Origin: Granulicella pectinivorans | GTDB taxonomy: Bacteria > Acidobacteriota > Terriglobia > Terriglobales > Acidobacteriaceae | Direction: 5' to 3' | DNA: 64,000 bases | Assembly (NCBI RefSeq): GCF_900114625.1 | Contig: NZ_FOZL01000001.1 | Location: 3,906,001 to 3,970,000 of the forward strand | Shown here: piece by piece, positions 26,943-35,692 of the stretch | Position numbering within the stretch: the first letter of the stretch is position 1 | Layout of the letters: each line of letters opens with the position of its first letter | Position numbers and translations under genes: made by a program | The notes under the pieces: generated by a model | Databases searched by the model: none | What the model saw: the letters and a program-made list of their open reading frames with translations, nothing else | Told to the model about the DNA's origin: nothing

Positions 26943-28096
26943 CGTTTTGCCGCCCACGCCGCTCGTCCTTCCCAGTGCCCGGGCCGTTCTATCTGCGGAG
27001 GCTTCCTCATCGGCACCACATGGCTCCTGAACCGCTGCCTCTCCGCCTCTCCCGAATAGGCAATGCCACGCATCACGCTGTTCTCGCCCACCATGCCCCC
27101 CGGATGCAGACGCACCACCGCCTCCGCACTGCTGCGTGCGCAAGGATGCTGCGTCAGCAGCAACACACTCACTCGCGTCCGCTCGCACGCACCTCGAAAG
27201 CGAAACCACGTCGCCAAAGGAATCCGCCACGCACGCTCCGCCGGAATACTTCCCAGGTCGAAAACCACCACACTGAACCCACCCGCCTGCAAAAGCAGAT
27301 CCGCCGTCTTCAACGCATGATCCAGAGCATCCCACGACTGCCGGGCCGCACGCGGAGCAGCCCGCAGCGGCTTGCTCGCTGCATCCCACTGCTGCGCACT
27401 CACCTCCCTGCGCCTCTCATGCAAAGGCTCCGCACACCGGGGAGCCAGAAGCTCCTCGCCACGCCGAGCCGGCAGGCGGTCAAACGCAATCTGCTCCTCC
27501 CGCTCCACCGCCCGGAACGTCAGAGGACGATTCGGTGCTCCCGGCGTCCCAATCGACCTCTTCTCCCTCCGAATATGCTTGTCGTACAAGCCCCCATGCG
27601 CCTGCATCATGGCGCTGATCGCCTCCGGCATCCCCCGCCCCTCTGATCGCGGATGCGGGCTCCCGCCGCCCTGCAAACCACGCGCCACAGGCTCCCCCGC
27701 CCCTACCTTCATCCCAACCGCAGCCACCGGAACAGCCGCCACATCCTCCTTGCTCGCCCCGCATCGGACCCACAGCAAACGCTCCAGATCCACCCCATGC
27801 CCCACCGCCGTCTCAGGATCCAGGGAATCCGCCACATCGATCCACGCACACACGCGGTCCGCTCTTGTACTGGCCGCCACATACGACAGCGCCACCGTCG
27901 TCCGTCCCGAGCACTCCGGCCCCACCAGCTCCGTCAGCGCCCCCACCGGCAACCCACCTGACAACAGCGCATCGCACGCCTCTACCCCGCACGCCATCCG
28001 CTCCGGCGCAAAGCGCTCCCGCGGTGACAAAGCCGAGGGCGCGCGCGTCATCAGGCTGGTCTCAATCTGCAAACGAAGGTGGGCTGCGCTCTTCAA
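26939..28096 (-). CDS. imuA: ImuA-type RecA-like protein of the mutasome
   Basis: RecA-fold protein preceding imuB, 385 residues. The N-terminal HLRLQIETSL is followed by a RecA-like core GVEACDALLSGGLPVGALTE with a P-loop GPECSGRTT, and a later strand FSVVVFDLGSIP in Walker B position. In between is an insertion (about residues 115-250) rich in Gly, Arg and Pro with no recognised fold. The start is probably TTG at 28096: the residues after it look family-like; an ATG at 28051 is an alternative and neither has a good ribosome-binding site. First gene of the imuA-imuB-dnaE2 operon; it presumably assists ImuB/DnaE2 assembly. Confidence 0.82.
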   Translation of the reverse strand: MKSAAHLRLQIETSLMTRAPSALSPRERFAPERMACGVEACDALLSGGLPVGALTELVGPECSGRTTVALSYVAASTRADRVCAWIDVADSLDPETAVGHGVDLERLLWVRCGASKEDVAAVPVAAVGMKVGAGEPVARGLQGGGSPHPRSEGRGMPEAISAMMQAHGGLYDKHIRREKRSIGTPGAPNRPLTFRAVEREEQIAFDRLPARRGEELLAPRCAEPLHERRREVSAQQWDAASKPLRAAPRAARQSWDALDHALKTADLLLQAGGFSVVVFDLGSIPAERAWRIPLATWFRFRGACERTRVSVLLLTQHPCARSSAEAVVRLHPGGMVGENSVMRGIAYSGEAERQRFRSHVVPMRKPPQIERPGHWEGRAAWAAKR

Positions 28097-28104
28097 GGTT
28101 TTAG

Positions 28105-28125
28105 TTTCGCCTTATTTTCGCCTTA
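28105..28125 (-). promoter_or_regulatory. Tandem 10-bp repeat before imuA, candidate damage-response operator
   Basis: The minus strand carries TAAGGCGAAA twice (28116-28125 and 28105-28114), 11 bp apart, i.e. one helical turn, 9-29 nt upstream of the likely imuA start. A weaker third copy (TAAAACC) follows. It is not the classical CTGT-N8-ACAG or GAAC-N4-GTTC LexA box. A role as operator is an inference from position and exact repetition. Confidence 0.42.
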
Positions 28126-28192
28126 ACGCAACCGGAATATCTATGCCGCAAAAACGCGCCCTGTGGAAGAACAGGCATGCACACAAACGCAC

Positions 28193-28232
28193 AAAAAACG
28201 GATAAGCCAAGCTCTTGCTTGCACTTATCCGT
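28193..28232 (-). terminator. Terminator of the quinoprotein/cytochrome operon
   Basis: On the minus strand a 9-bp stem (28224-28232 with 28198-28206) extended by an inner GCAAGC/GCTTG stem is followed by six T residues (28193-28198). It lies 32 bp after the quinoprotein stop and separates this operon from imuA. Confidence 0.8.
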
Positions 28233-28264
28233 CTTTCATGCCGTCAGGCCCGGGGCCGCGTTCG

Positions 28265-29824
28265 TTACTTCGCCGCGGCGACATCCAGTGGCAAAGCCCA
28301 CGCAAACATCACACCGCCGCTTCCTTCCAGCACATACTGCCGCCCATCCAGCTCATAGGTCATCGGCGAAGTCGCCATGCCGACCCCGGTGCCCGCATGC
28401 CAAAGCGTCTTCCCCGTCGCCGTCTCCAGAGCGATAATGTTTCCGCTCCCATCGCCGGTAAACAGCACCCCGGAGTCCGTCGTCAGCACCCCGGCACCCG
28501 AGCCGCCCTGCCCCACTTCATGCGACCACTTGATCTTCCCCGTCTGGTAGTCGATCGCCTCGATCAACCCCACACTCCAGAGTCCATAGTCCGCACCTGC
28601 CCAGCCATAAGCGCCATCCGCCGGCTTCGCGAAATAAAGGCTGTAGCTCGGATGCGCATTCACCAGGAACAATCCCAGCTTCGGGTCGAAGCTCGGCGAA
28701 CGATAGTTCGTCATGCCCCCCTCATCCGGAGCAATCAGACGTCCATCCGGAGCTGGCTCCTTATCCGGATTCGGAATCGGCTGTCCCTTCGCATCGATCC
28801 CCTTGGCCCAGTTCACCGGCCCAAACGGAGTCGTCAGCAGACTCTTGCCGTTCGTCCGGTCCAGTACAAAGAAGTACCCGTTGCGCGAGCTCTGCATCAG
28901 CATCTTGTGCGGCTTGCCATGAAAGTCCCCGTCCACCAGCACCGGCGTCTCCGCCGCATCCCAGTCATGCGTATCGTGCGGCGAGGGCTGAAACGCCCAC
29001 GTCAGCTTGCCCGTGTCCGGATTCAACGCAACAATGCTGCATGTATACAGATTGTCCCCGGGGCGTGGCTTTCCGTTCAGCACCGGCGTCGGATTCCCCG
29101 TGCCCCAATAGATCAGGTTCAGGTCCGGATCGTACGTTCCGGTCATCCACATCCCGCCACCCGTCGTCATCCCCGGCGTGTTCGGCGGCGGCGACGCATT
29201 CCACTCCCACTGCTTCTCACCCGTCTCCGCATCGCGCGACTGCAGCACGCCCTGCAGGTTATCGAAGTCTCCCGATACCCCCACAATCACATGGTCCCTC
29301 ACCACCAGAGGAGACACCGACATCCAGTACCCCTTGCTGACGTCGGCGATCGTGACATTCCACTTCACCGTACCGGTCTTCGCATCCAGAGCGACAAGAT
29401 GGCAATCCGGCGTCGTGAAGTAAAGCGTGCCCTTGTAGATCCCCACACCGCGGTGGCCGATATGCAGCCCAGGGTTCGGCGGATACGTGTACCGCCAAAG
29501 CATATGCCCCGACCGCGCATCCACCGCCCACACATTGTCCGGCAGCGTGAAGTACAAAATCCCATCCACCAGAATCGGCGAAGACTTGATCTGGATACCC
29601 GTCCCCGTCTGGAACGCCCACGCCAGCCCCATCTTCCCCACGTTCGAGGGAGTAATCTGCGTCAGCGAGCTATGCCGCCTTCCGCTGTAATCCCCGTGAT
29701 ACGTCGGCCACGAGTCCGTCCCCGGGTGCAGCAACCCGGCCATATCCGGACTCTGCGCCGAAGCACCGGCGCCGATCATTCCAGCCATCGAAAAAAATGC
29801 CAAAGCTAAATCGCGCAGCTTCAT
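28265..29824 (-). CDS. Secreted PQQ-type beta-propeller dehydrogenase
   Basis: Eight-bladed quinoprotein-like enzyme (519 residues) with a signal peptide (MKLRDLALAFFSMAGMIGAGASAQ). Typical propeller tryptophan-docking blocks recur (AVDARSGHMLWRY, ALDAKTGTVKWNV, ALETATGKTLWHA). The catalytic loop of alcohol dehydrogenase quinoproteins appears as HDTHDWDAAE, with Asp287 in the position of the base and Asp289 two residues on. It belongs to a 3-gene operon with two multiheme cytochromes c (10 bp upstream spacing), which would accept its electrons. I recall acidobacterial groups of this kind being described from genomes without PQQ synthesis; whether this protein binds PQQ is unknown. No pqq genes are in the window. 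Confidence 0.88.
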   Translation of the reverse strand: MKLRDLALAFFSMAGMIGAGASAQSPDMAGLLHPGTDSWPTYHGDYSGRRHSSLTQITPSNVGKMGLAWAFQTGTGIQIKSSPILVDGILYFTLPDNVWAVDARSGHMLWRYTYPPNPGLHIGHRGVGIYKGTLYFTTPDCHLVALDAKTGTVKWNVTIADVSKGYWMSVSPLVVRDHVIVGVSGDFDNLQGVLQSRDAETGEKQWEWNASPPPNTPGMTTGGGMWMTGTYDPDLNLIYWGTGNPTPVLNGKPRPGDNLYTCSIVALNPDTGKLTWAFQPSPHDTHDWDAAETPVLVDGDFHGKPHKMLMQSSRNGYFFVLDRTNGKSLLTTPFGPVNWAKGIDAKGQPIPNPDKEPAPDGRLIAPDEGGMTNYRSPSFDPKLGLFLVNAHPSYSLYFAKPADGAYGWAGADYGLWSVGLIEAIDYQTGKIKWSHEVGQGGSGAGVLTTDSGVLFTGDGSGNIIALETATGKTLWHAGTGVGMATSPMTYELDGRQYVLEGSGGVMFAWALPLDVAAAK

Positions 29825-29833
29825 GGTTCGCCT

Positions 29834-30910
29834 CTATTTCAACGTCTGGATGTAAGCCATCAGGTCGTGAATGTCCTTGTCGGTGTACTTCGGGAAAAGT
29901 TCCGCATGCATCTTCACCGGCGCATCTTCCACATACTTCACTTTGTCGAGCGACCAGGACCGGTACGTCCCATCCTCGGTCTTCAGGCCCACAACGAACT
30001 CGTCTTTATACGCAACGATTCCCGTTACCTTTTCGCCCGTAGGCAGCGTCACCGTGCCCTTGAACTTCGCATTCCGCGGATACAGCATCTGCATCTCGAG
30101 CTGCAGCCCCTCATACTTCGAAGCCACATGCGCCATGTCCCCCGTAGCCGAGTGACACGACGAGCACGTCCCTGCGCCATTGAAGTAGCTCTTCCCTGCC
30201 TCCACATTGCCCGTCTGCAGGTCCGCCACATCGACGCCCTTCCGTCCGCCTGGCTTCTTCGCACTCGCCGCAGCCTTCTCGACCTGGCTGTGAATGAACG
30301 CCGAAACGTTCAGAATCTCCTGGTCCGAGAAGTTGAACGCAGGCATCTTCTTCTCCGTATTCTGACGTCCAGCCCGGATGACCTCACCAATCTTGTTCCC
30401 CGACACATCCGACAGCACCAGCTTCGAACGCGTCAGATCCGGTCCCGACTCGCCACCCATCGCATCCCGTCCATGGCAGAACGCACAGTTCTGACGGAAC
30501 GACGCGGAACCCGCCGCAATATCCCCGGCGTGAACCGGCCCGGCAGCGGAGGCCACGGGCGGTGGGGCAGCAGCCTGTGCGGGCATCACCGGATCCGTCT
30601 CCAGAAACCGGATCACGGCCGCCAGCTCGGCGCCCTGCAACGTCGGGACGGCCGGCATCACCTTCCTCCCGGTATGCAGCAACTCCACGATCTGCGCCTC
30701 GGTCATCCTCTTGCCAACGCCGACCAACGACGGAAACGTCGGAGGATTCCCCTGACGGTTCGGCCCATGGCACATCGAGCAATGAGCCGCATAGTACGCC
30801 GCGCCGACATCCGGCGTAGCCTGCGCCTTCGCACGGCCAACCGTGATCGTGCCCATCGCCAACGCCATCCACACCAACATACGTCCCTGTGTCATCAGTT
30901 TGATCCTCAC
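29834..30910 (-). CDS. Secreted triheme c-type cytochrome
   Basis: Periplasmic electron carrier, 358 residues with a signal peptide ending near VGRAKAQ. Three CxxCH heme sites: CSMCH (about 43), CAFCH (about 142), CSSCH (about 249). The first two head ordinary cytochrome c domains; in the third, a beta-rich insert (about 270-320, containing GTVTLPTGEKVTGIVAYKD) is placed between heme site and the final helix (YTDKDIHDLMAYIQTLK). That insert is known in some acidobacterial c cytochromes but its role is unclear. Lies between the ActE-like cytochrome (34-bp gap) and the quinoprotein (9-bp gap), so it probably relays electrons between them. Confidence 0.9.
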   Translation of the reverse strand: MRIKLMTQGRMLVWMALAMGTITVGRAKAQATPDVGAAYYAAHCSMCHGPNRQGNPPTFPSLVGVGKRMTEAQIVELLHTGRKVMPAVPTLQGAELAAVIRFLETDPVMPAQAAAPPPVASAAGPVHAGDIAAGSASFRQNCAFCHGRDAMGGESGPDLTRSKLVLSDVSGNKIGEVIRAGRQNTEKKMPAFNFSDQEILNVSAFIHSQVEKAAASAKKPGGRKGVDVADLQTGNVEAGKSYFNGAGTCSSCHSATGDMAHVASKYEGLQLEMQMLYPRNAKFKGTVTLPTGEKVTGIVAYKDEFVVGLKTEDGTYRSWSLDKVKYVEDAPVKMHAELFPKYTDKDIHDLMAYIQTLK

Positions 30911-30944
30911 ACCTTCAAATGCCTAGCCGTGGTCAGTACATCCG

Positions 30945-32129
30945 TTATTTCGTGCGCAAAAACTCAAGCAAATCGTCGACCTCTTCCGGAGAAAACTTCG
31001 AGAACGATGGCATCGGTGGCTTCGCATCCGGCTTACCCGAGATCAGCGTCTCCCGGATATGCGCCTCGCCGACCCTGCCAACAATACCCAGCAGCGATGG
31101 AAAAACCGGGGGCAACCCTGCTCGATTCGGCTGGTGGCACATCGAGCAATTCGCCGCATACAGCTTCGCCCCGGCTGCCGCATCGCCCTTTGGAGCCGCA
31201 GCAACCGGTGTAGCCTTTGCCACCGTTGCAGCCTTCGCTGGTGCGTTCGCTCCATCCGCAATCGCGGTCGGCGTCGTCGCCGGATGAGCCGCAATCGAAG
31301 CTGGCTTGCTTCCCGCCGCCAGATCGGTCTTCACGGCAGCAACCGCAACGGTCGGAGGAGCCACAGCGGGAGCCTGTACCGCCGCGCCATCCGTCCGCGC
31401 ATTCCGCGTGACACCCCAAGAAGACAGAAACTCTTCCGTAAATCCTTCCTTCGACTCCAGGCTCACCAGCTTTTCTGCCGCGCGTCCCGCCGGAACATCC
31501 GACGTCTTCGCGTTCTGGCTCAGTTGCAGCGCGCGGATATACGCCACGATCGCCCAACGATCCTGGGCCGCAATCTCCGAGTAATACGAAGGCATCGCCC
31601 CATATCCTTCGCTAATCACCCGAAAGAAATACCCCAGCGGAGCCTGCCGTAGACGCTCGGAGTGAAACGAAGCCGCCCGGTAATAGCCACGTTCCACGAT
31701 AGCGCCCTTACCGTTGCCCACCCGCGAGTGGCATGGCGAGCAATAAATATTGAACCGCTCCTGCCCGCGAGCCAGCAACTCGCTCGAAACGGGAAAAGGC
31801 AGCGCATCCCCAACCTTGCCATCAACCATTCCCGTCGTTTGGTACAAATCGTCCTTCCCCTGCGAGCGCGCAACCGTTCCGGGCACCTGCGGCCGCACAG
31901 AACGTCCATCCGCGAACAACGCCGCACCACGCTGGGGATACATCTTCGGCTGGTCCTGCATGTCACTCCGGCAACCCGACAAAAACACGGCCGAAAAAGA
32001 GGCAAAAAGCGCCAGCAAGCCGGAACACACCTGCATCGTCGCTCTGTTCCGTCCGTGGCTCACCCCCGCAAATCCTGGGTGCGATGCTTTGCCCCGATCT
32101 CCGGGCCCCGGTTGAAATCCCGCTGACAT
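30945..32129 (-). CDS. Diheme cytochrome c, ActE-like domain fused to a second c domain
   Basis: Membrane-anchored lipoprotein cytochrome (394 residues). The leader ends in FLSGC, a good lipobox. Next comes a segment like ActE of alternative complex III (CRSDMQDQPKMYPQRG and FADGRSVRPQVPGTVAR), then heme site CSPCH (about 130). An Ala/Thr/Pro-rich linker (about 250-300) leads to a second c domain with CSMCH (about 328). The ATG at 32129 has GAGGAG 6 nt upstream but gives a long n-region; an ATG at 32036 lacks a ribosome-binding site. No other alternative complex III genes are nearby, so this is a stand-alone ActE relative serving the downstream cytochrome and quinoprotein. Confidence 0.86.
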   Translation of the reverse strand: MSAGFQPGPGDRGKASHPGFAGVSHGRNRATMQVCSGLLALFASFSAVFLSGCRSDMQDQPKMYPQRGAALFADGRSVRPQVPGTVARSQGKDDLYQTTGMVDGKVGDALPFPVSSELLARGQERFNIYCSPCHSRVGNGKGAIVERGYYRAASFHSERLRQAPLGYFFRVISEGYGAMPSYYSEIAAQDRWAIVAYIRALQLSQNAKTSDVPAGRAAEKLVSLESKEGFTEEFLSSWGVTRNARTDGAAVQAPAVAPPTVAVAAVKTDLAAGSKPASIAAHPATTPTAIADGANAPAKAATVAKATPVAAAPKGDAAAGAKLYAANCSMCHQPNRAGLPPVFPSLLGIVGRVGEAHIRETLISGKPDAKPPMPSFSKFSPEEVDDLLEFLRTK

Positions 32130-32275
32130 GTTCTCTCCTCACTGCTTCTGCCTGGCTAATCCTGCATCCCATCTCGAAATCTCACCGGCACCAACTGCCT
32201 TCCGGAGAGAACAAACGCTCAATTCCTGCCATCCACACGTCGAGCCGTGCGTACTCTTCCCGCTCCAGTCAAACG

Positions 32276-33235
32276 CTAAACCCACCACGCCGCAACGGCA
32301 TCCTGCTTGATCACAATCTCGTTCAAAAACGCAGCGGCCTTCGTCAATCCCTCTTCCGGCGAAAGCAGGCTATCTTCGTGCTCAATCGAGAGAACACCAT
32401 CATAGCCAAACATTCTGAGCGTGGAAACAAACTCCTTCCACCACTCCGCGCCATGCCCATAACCGCACGTCCGGAAGATCCATCCGCGATCCCTCTCCTC
32501 CGTGTACAACTTCGTATCCAACACGCCTGTTTTCACAAGGTTCGACGGATACATCTGCGTATCCTTCGCATGCACATGGAAGATCGCATCGCCCAGAACC
32601 CGGATCGCACCGATCGGATCGATCCCCTGCCAGAACATGTGGCTCGGGTCGTAGTTGCACCCAATCGACGGCCCCGCAATCGCCCTCAACTTCAGCATCG
32701 TCTCAGGACTGTAAGCCACAAACCCCGGATGCATCTCGATCGCGATCTTCACTCCATGATCCGCCGCGAACGCACCCCGCTTCACCCAGTACGGCGTCAC
32801 CACCTCATCCCACTGCCACTTCAACACATCCAGATACTCCGGCGGCCACGGACACGTCACCCAGTTCGGAGCCTTCGCCCCAACCTGATCCCCCGGACAA
32901 CCCGAAAAATCCACCACCGTCGAAACCCCAAGCTCCGCCGCCAGCAGAATCGTCTTCCGGTTCACCTCCGACATCGCATCCCCAATCTCGGGATTCGGGT
33001 GCAGCGGATTCCCATGGCAGCTCAACGCGCTGATCGTAAAGCCGTACTCGTCGATCGTGTCCTTGAACACCTTCAGCTCGGCCTTATTTTCGAGCATCGA
33101 AAGATTGCAATGCGCCCCACCCGGATAATTCCCCGTGCCCAGCTCCACCGTCGAGATGCCCATCCCCTTCAGCTTCGCCAGCACATCCGCAAACGGCATC
33201 TGCGACAACAACGGCGTAAATACTCCAAGCTTCAT
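32276..33235 (-). CDS. Sugar phosphate isomerase/epimerase (TIM barrel)
   Basis: Xylose-isomerase-like TIM-barrel protein (319 residues) of the AP-endonuclease-2 superfamily. Metal-site residues are visible in ELGTGNYPGG, IAIEMHPGF, NYDPSHMFWQ and HVHAKD, ending in SIEHED. ATG at 33235 shares one base with the stop of the upstream oxidoreductase gene (TAATG), so the two proteins are made together. The frame extends to 33319 but that part overlaps the oxidoreductase coding region. Likely role: isomerising or epimerising the keto-sugar made by the oxidoreductase (inference). Confidence 0.9.
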   Translation of the reverse strand: MKLGVFTPLLSQMPFADVLAKLKGMGISTVELGTGNYPGGAHCNLSMLENKAELKVFKDTIDEYGFTISALSCHGNPLHPNPEIGDAMSEVNRKTILLAAELGVSTVVDFSGCPGDQVGAKAPNWVTCPWPPEYLDVLKWQWDEVVTPYWVKRGAFAADHGVKIAIEMHPGFVAYSPETMLKLRAIAGPSIGCNYDPSHMFWQGIDPIGAIRVLGDAIFHVHAKDTQMYPSNLVKTGVLDTKLYTEERDRGWIFRTCGYGHGAEWWKEFVSTLRMFGYDGVLSIEHEDSLLSPEEGLTKAAAFLNEIVIKQDAVAAWWV

Positions 33236-34410
33236 TAGCGCATCCCCCCGGCCACGTAGGCCACGTCCTGCCACACCCCGCCCTTCGCGGCGCTCTCCAG
33301 CATCGCCTCGACCAGACACGTCGATCGATACCCGTCCTCAAACGTAGGCAGCATCGCCGGCTTGTCCTCCGGCCTGCCTCCTTCTGCAATCCACGCATAC
33401 GCATCCATCATCAGGTTCTTGAACGCGTCCGCCCAGCTCTCCTGGTGCCCGCCCGGCAGATGCACATACCTCCTCGCATCCGGAGAAACCAGTCCCGGGT
33501 CCTTCATCATCACCTGGTTCGGACGGTCGTGATGACCGATCCAGAGTTCATTCTGCTCCTCCTGCCGCCACTTCAGCGAGAAGCCCAGCCCACTCACTTC
33601 CAGCTCCACATCGTTCTTATGCCCAGGCATCACCTGTGCCACCGAAAACGTGCCCTTCGACCCATTGTCGAACCGCACCAGCACGCTCGCCAGATCCTCC
33701 GCCGTCACCTGCACCGGAGTCCGTTCGCCCGCAGCCGTCGTGGAAAACGCCTCCGCGGAAGCCCCCGCCGAATACCGCGTCTTGATCACCGTGCTCAAAT
33801 CCGCCAGCACCTGCACAATCTTCAGTCCCGAAACATGCTCCGCCAGATCGCACCAGTGCGACCCGATATCCCCCAGCGCCGAACTCACCCCACCCTTCGC
33901 CGGATCCGACCGCCACGAATACACATTCGGGTCCGTCATCCAGTCCTGCAGATAATACCCACGCACAAAATTGACGTTCCCGGCCTCGCCCCGGGCCACC
34001 ATCCCGCGAGCCTGCTGCACCAGCGGGTTCCCGCGATAGTTGAACGTCACCACATGCGCCACGCCCGCAGCCAGGGCCGCATCCCGCAGCGTCTTGCCTT
34101 CCTTCGAGTTCAGCGCCAGCGGCTTATCCGAAATCAGATGCTTTCCCGCCTCCAGCACCGCAAGCGAAACCGGCAAATGCAGATGGTTCGGCGTCGTATT
34201 GTGAATCACCTGGATATCCGGGTCCGCAATCAGCGCGCGATAGTCCCCATACGACCGATCGACCTTGTACTCCTTCGCCTTGCGCGCCGACGACTCCGCC
34301 GACGACCCCGCAATCGCGACCACATCCACATCCCCAAGACGCCGCACCGCATCGATATGGTGCATCGCCACAAACCCAGGCCCGATCAGCCCCATCCCAA
34401 TCTTTTTCAT
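33235..34410 (-). CDS. Gfo/Idh/MocA-family oxidoreductase
   Basis: Cytoplasmic NAD(P)-dependent sugar dehydrogenase (391 residues; no signal peptide). It starts with the Rossmann motif GLIGPGFVAMHHIDAV and has the family block LISDKPLAL with the catalytic-site Lys, plus NTTPNHLHLPVSLAVLEAGKH, here a partial quote of the cofactor region. The C-terminal domain has the usual GDIGSHWCDLAEHV His. Coupled to the isomerase downstream by a 1-bp overlap; a ThuA-domain gene lies 131 bp upstream on the same strand. Together they suggest catabolism of a disaccharide or inositol-like sugar through a keto intermediate. Confidence 0.92.
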   Translation of the reverse strand: MKKIGMGLIGPGFVAMHHIDAVRRLGDVDVVAIAGSSAESSARKAKEYKVDRSYGDYRALIADPDIQVIHNTTPNHLHLPVSLAVLEAGKHLISDKPLALNSKEGKTLRDAALAAGVAHVVTFNYRGNPLVQQARGMVARGEAGNVNFVRGYYLQDWMTDPNVYSWRSDPAKGGVSSALGDIGSHWCDLAEHVSGLKIVQVLADLSTVIKTRYSAGASAEAFSTTAAGERTPVQVTAEDLASVLVRFDNGSKGTFSVAQVMPGHKNDVELEVSGLGFSLKWRQEEQNELWIGHHDRPNQVMMKDPGLVSPDARRYVHLPGGHQESWADAFKNLMMDAYAWIAEGGRPEDKPAMLPTFEDGYRSTCLVEAMLESAAKGGVWQDVAYVAGGMR

Positions 34411-34541
34411 CCGTCGAACCTATCTCATTCCCTATTTAGTTGTCACTCCGAAATTTTGTTCACTTCTTGAGCGCAGCGAAGAATCCCAGTATTCCGTTTC
34501 AGCCCGCCATCCCTCACCGGGAAAGCCCACCCTCAACGAGC

Positions 34542-35441
34542 CTACTTCGAAGCCGGCAGAGGCGGATGCGAAGCCGTGCTTCCCTCCGTCATGCCCAGCA
34601 CCCACTTGATCGCCTCAAAGTACATCTTCGTCACATCCGGATCATGCCACGCCTCTTCCGTATGTCCCAGCGTCGAGTAGTAAACCCGGCCCTTCCCATA
34701 CATCTTCGACCATGCCACAGCCCAGTCCTTGTCCTTGCGATGCACCCGCGGATTCAACGCACCCGGAGCCGCATCCTTCGCATGATCGAAGAAGTCCAGC
34801 TTCGAAGCATCCAGGCTCAGCAGCACATGCACCTTGTCCCGCGACCACGTCATCGGCTGATAGATCTCGTCGTACTTCGTAAACGCCGCCGGAAAGTGCC
34901 GTACAGCAGGAAACGAAGGATCCTCCAGCCGGATCGGCGCATTGAACGTCATCCAAGGATGCTGGTCGAAATACCCCCCAATCATCTCGCCATACTCCGG
35001 CCACTTGTAATTCGTATCGAGCGCCGCATGAATCCCCACAAAGCCCTTGCCGTCGTCATGGACGAACGAGAGAAAATCAGCCTTCTGGCTGTCGTCCAGC
35101 TCCAGCTCCCCCGTCGTACTCGCAAACACGATCGCGTCGAAGTAGTTCAGCGTCTTCGCATTCCGTCCCAGGTCCTTCTTGGTCAGCAGCTCTGTATCGG
35201 TACGCATCTCCGTATCCCAGAGACCGCTCTCCTCGCCCATCCGGTACACCGCCGCCATCGCCGGCGAAACCGAATCGTGCTCAAACCCTTTCGTCTGCCC
35301 GATCACCAGCACATGCTTCAGATGCGTCGGCTTCATATGCGGCGCCGGAGCCACCGAGGCCGCACCCTGGCCCCACGCCGTACCACCCGTCATCCCAACC
35401 AAACCCACCGCTAAAAGCAGAAATTTCCCTGGCTGTCTCAC
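34542..35441 (-). CDS. Secreted ThuA-domain protein
   Basis: ThuA-like fold (trehalose utilisation; glutamine-amidotransferase-like) of 299 residues with signal peptide MRQPGKFLLLAVGLVGMTGG...WGQ. Family blocks: VLVIGQTKGFEHDSV, FDAIVFASTTGELELDD, GFVGIHAALDTNYKWPEYGE and the C-terminal GRVYYSTLGHTEEAWHDP. Known relatives work with oxidoreductases on trehalose, sucrose and related disaccharides, in keeping with the downstream Gfo/Idh/MocA and isomerase genes. The export signal puts it in the periplasm, so it acts before uptake. Biochemical activity of the family is not settled. Confidence 0.9.
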   Translation of the reverse strand: MRQPGKFLLLAVGLVGMTGGTAWGQGAASVAPAPHMKPTHLKHVLVIGQTKGFEHDSVSPAMAAVYRMGEESGLWDTEMRTDTELLTKKDLGRNAKTLNYFDAIVFASTTGELELDDSQKADFLSFVHDDGKGFVGIHAALDTNYKWPEYGEMIGGYFDQHPWMTFNAPIRLEDPSFPAVRHFPAAFTKYDEIYQPMTWSRDKVHVLLSLDASKLDFFDHAKDAAPGALNPRVHRKDKDWAVAWSKMYGKGRVYYSTLGHTEEAWHDPDVTKMYFEAIKWVLGMTEGSTASHPPLPASK

Positions 35442-35692
35442 GTCGTCTCCATCGCTTTCCTGTCGCAGGCTCGATCCATTTGGAAGCGGAACGAAACGTT
35501 TCCCAAAAGGATTTACGGCTCGGAAGAAGTGTACTCACGATTCCCATCCCTGCCAACCCAGACCCATCCAGACAACCTACATCTGCCCCGGTGATACCTT
35601 ACCCATAGCCGACATCGCTTTTGCTTCCAGGTACTCCAGGGCTGAGCGTCCAGGTACCCCAAAGCGTTAGCTTCTATGGATCTGGTGCTTTT

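Noticed and set aside
26943..27389. Upstream extension of imuB
   Set aside because: Cys/Gly/Ala-rich and overlapping imuA in another frame. The ATGA overlap at 26939-26942 gives the true start.
28163..29809. 548-residue plus-strand open frame
   Set aside because: Antisense to the quinoprotein gene; rich in His, Arg and Pro with no family feature. A GC-rich shadow.
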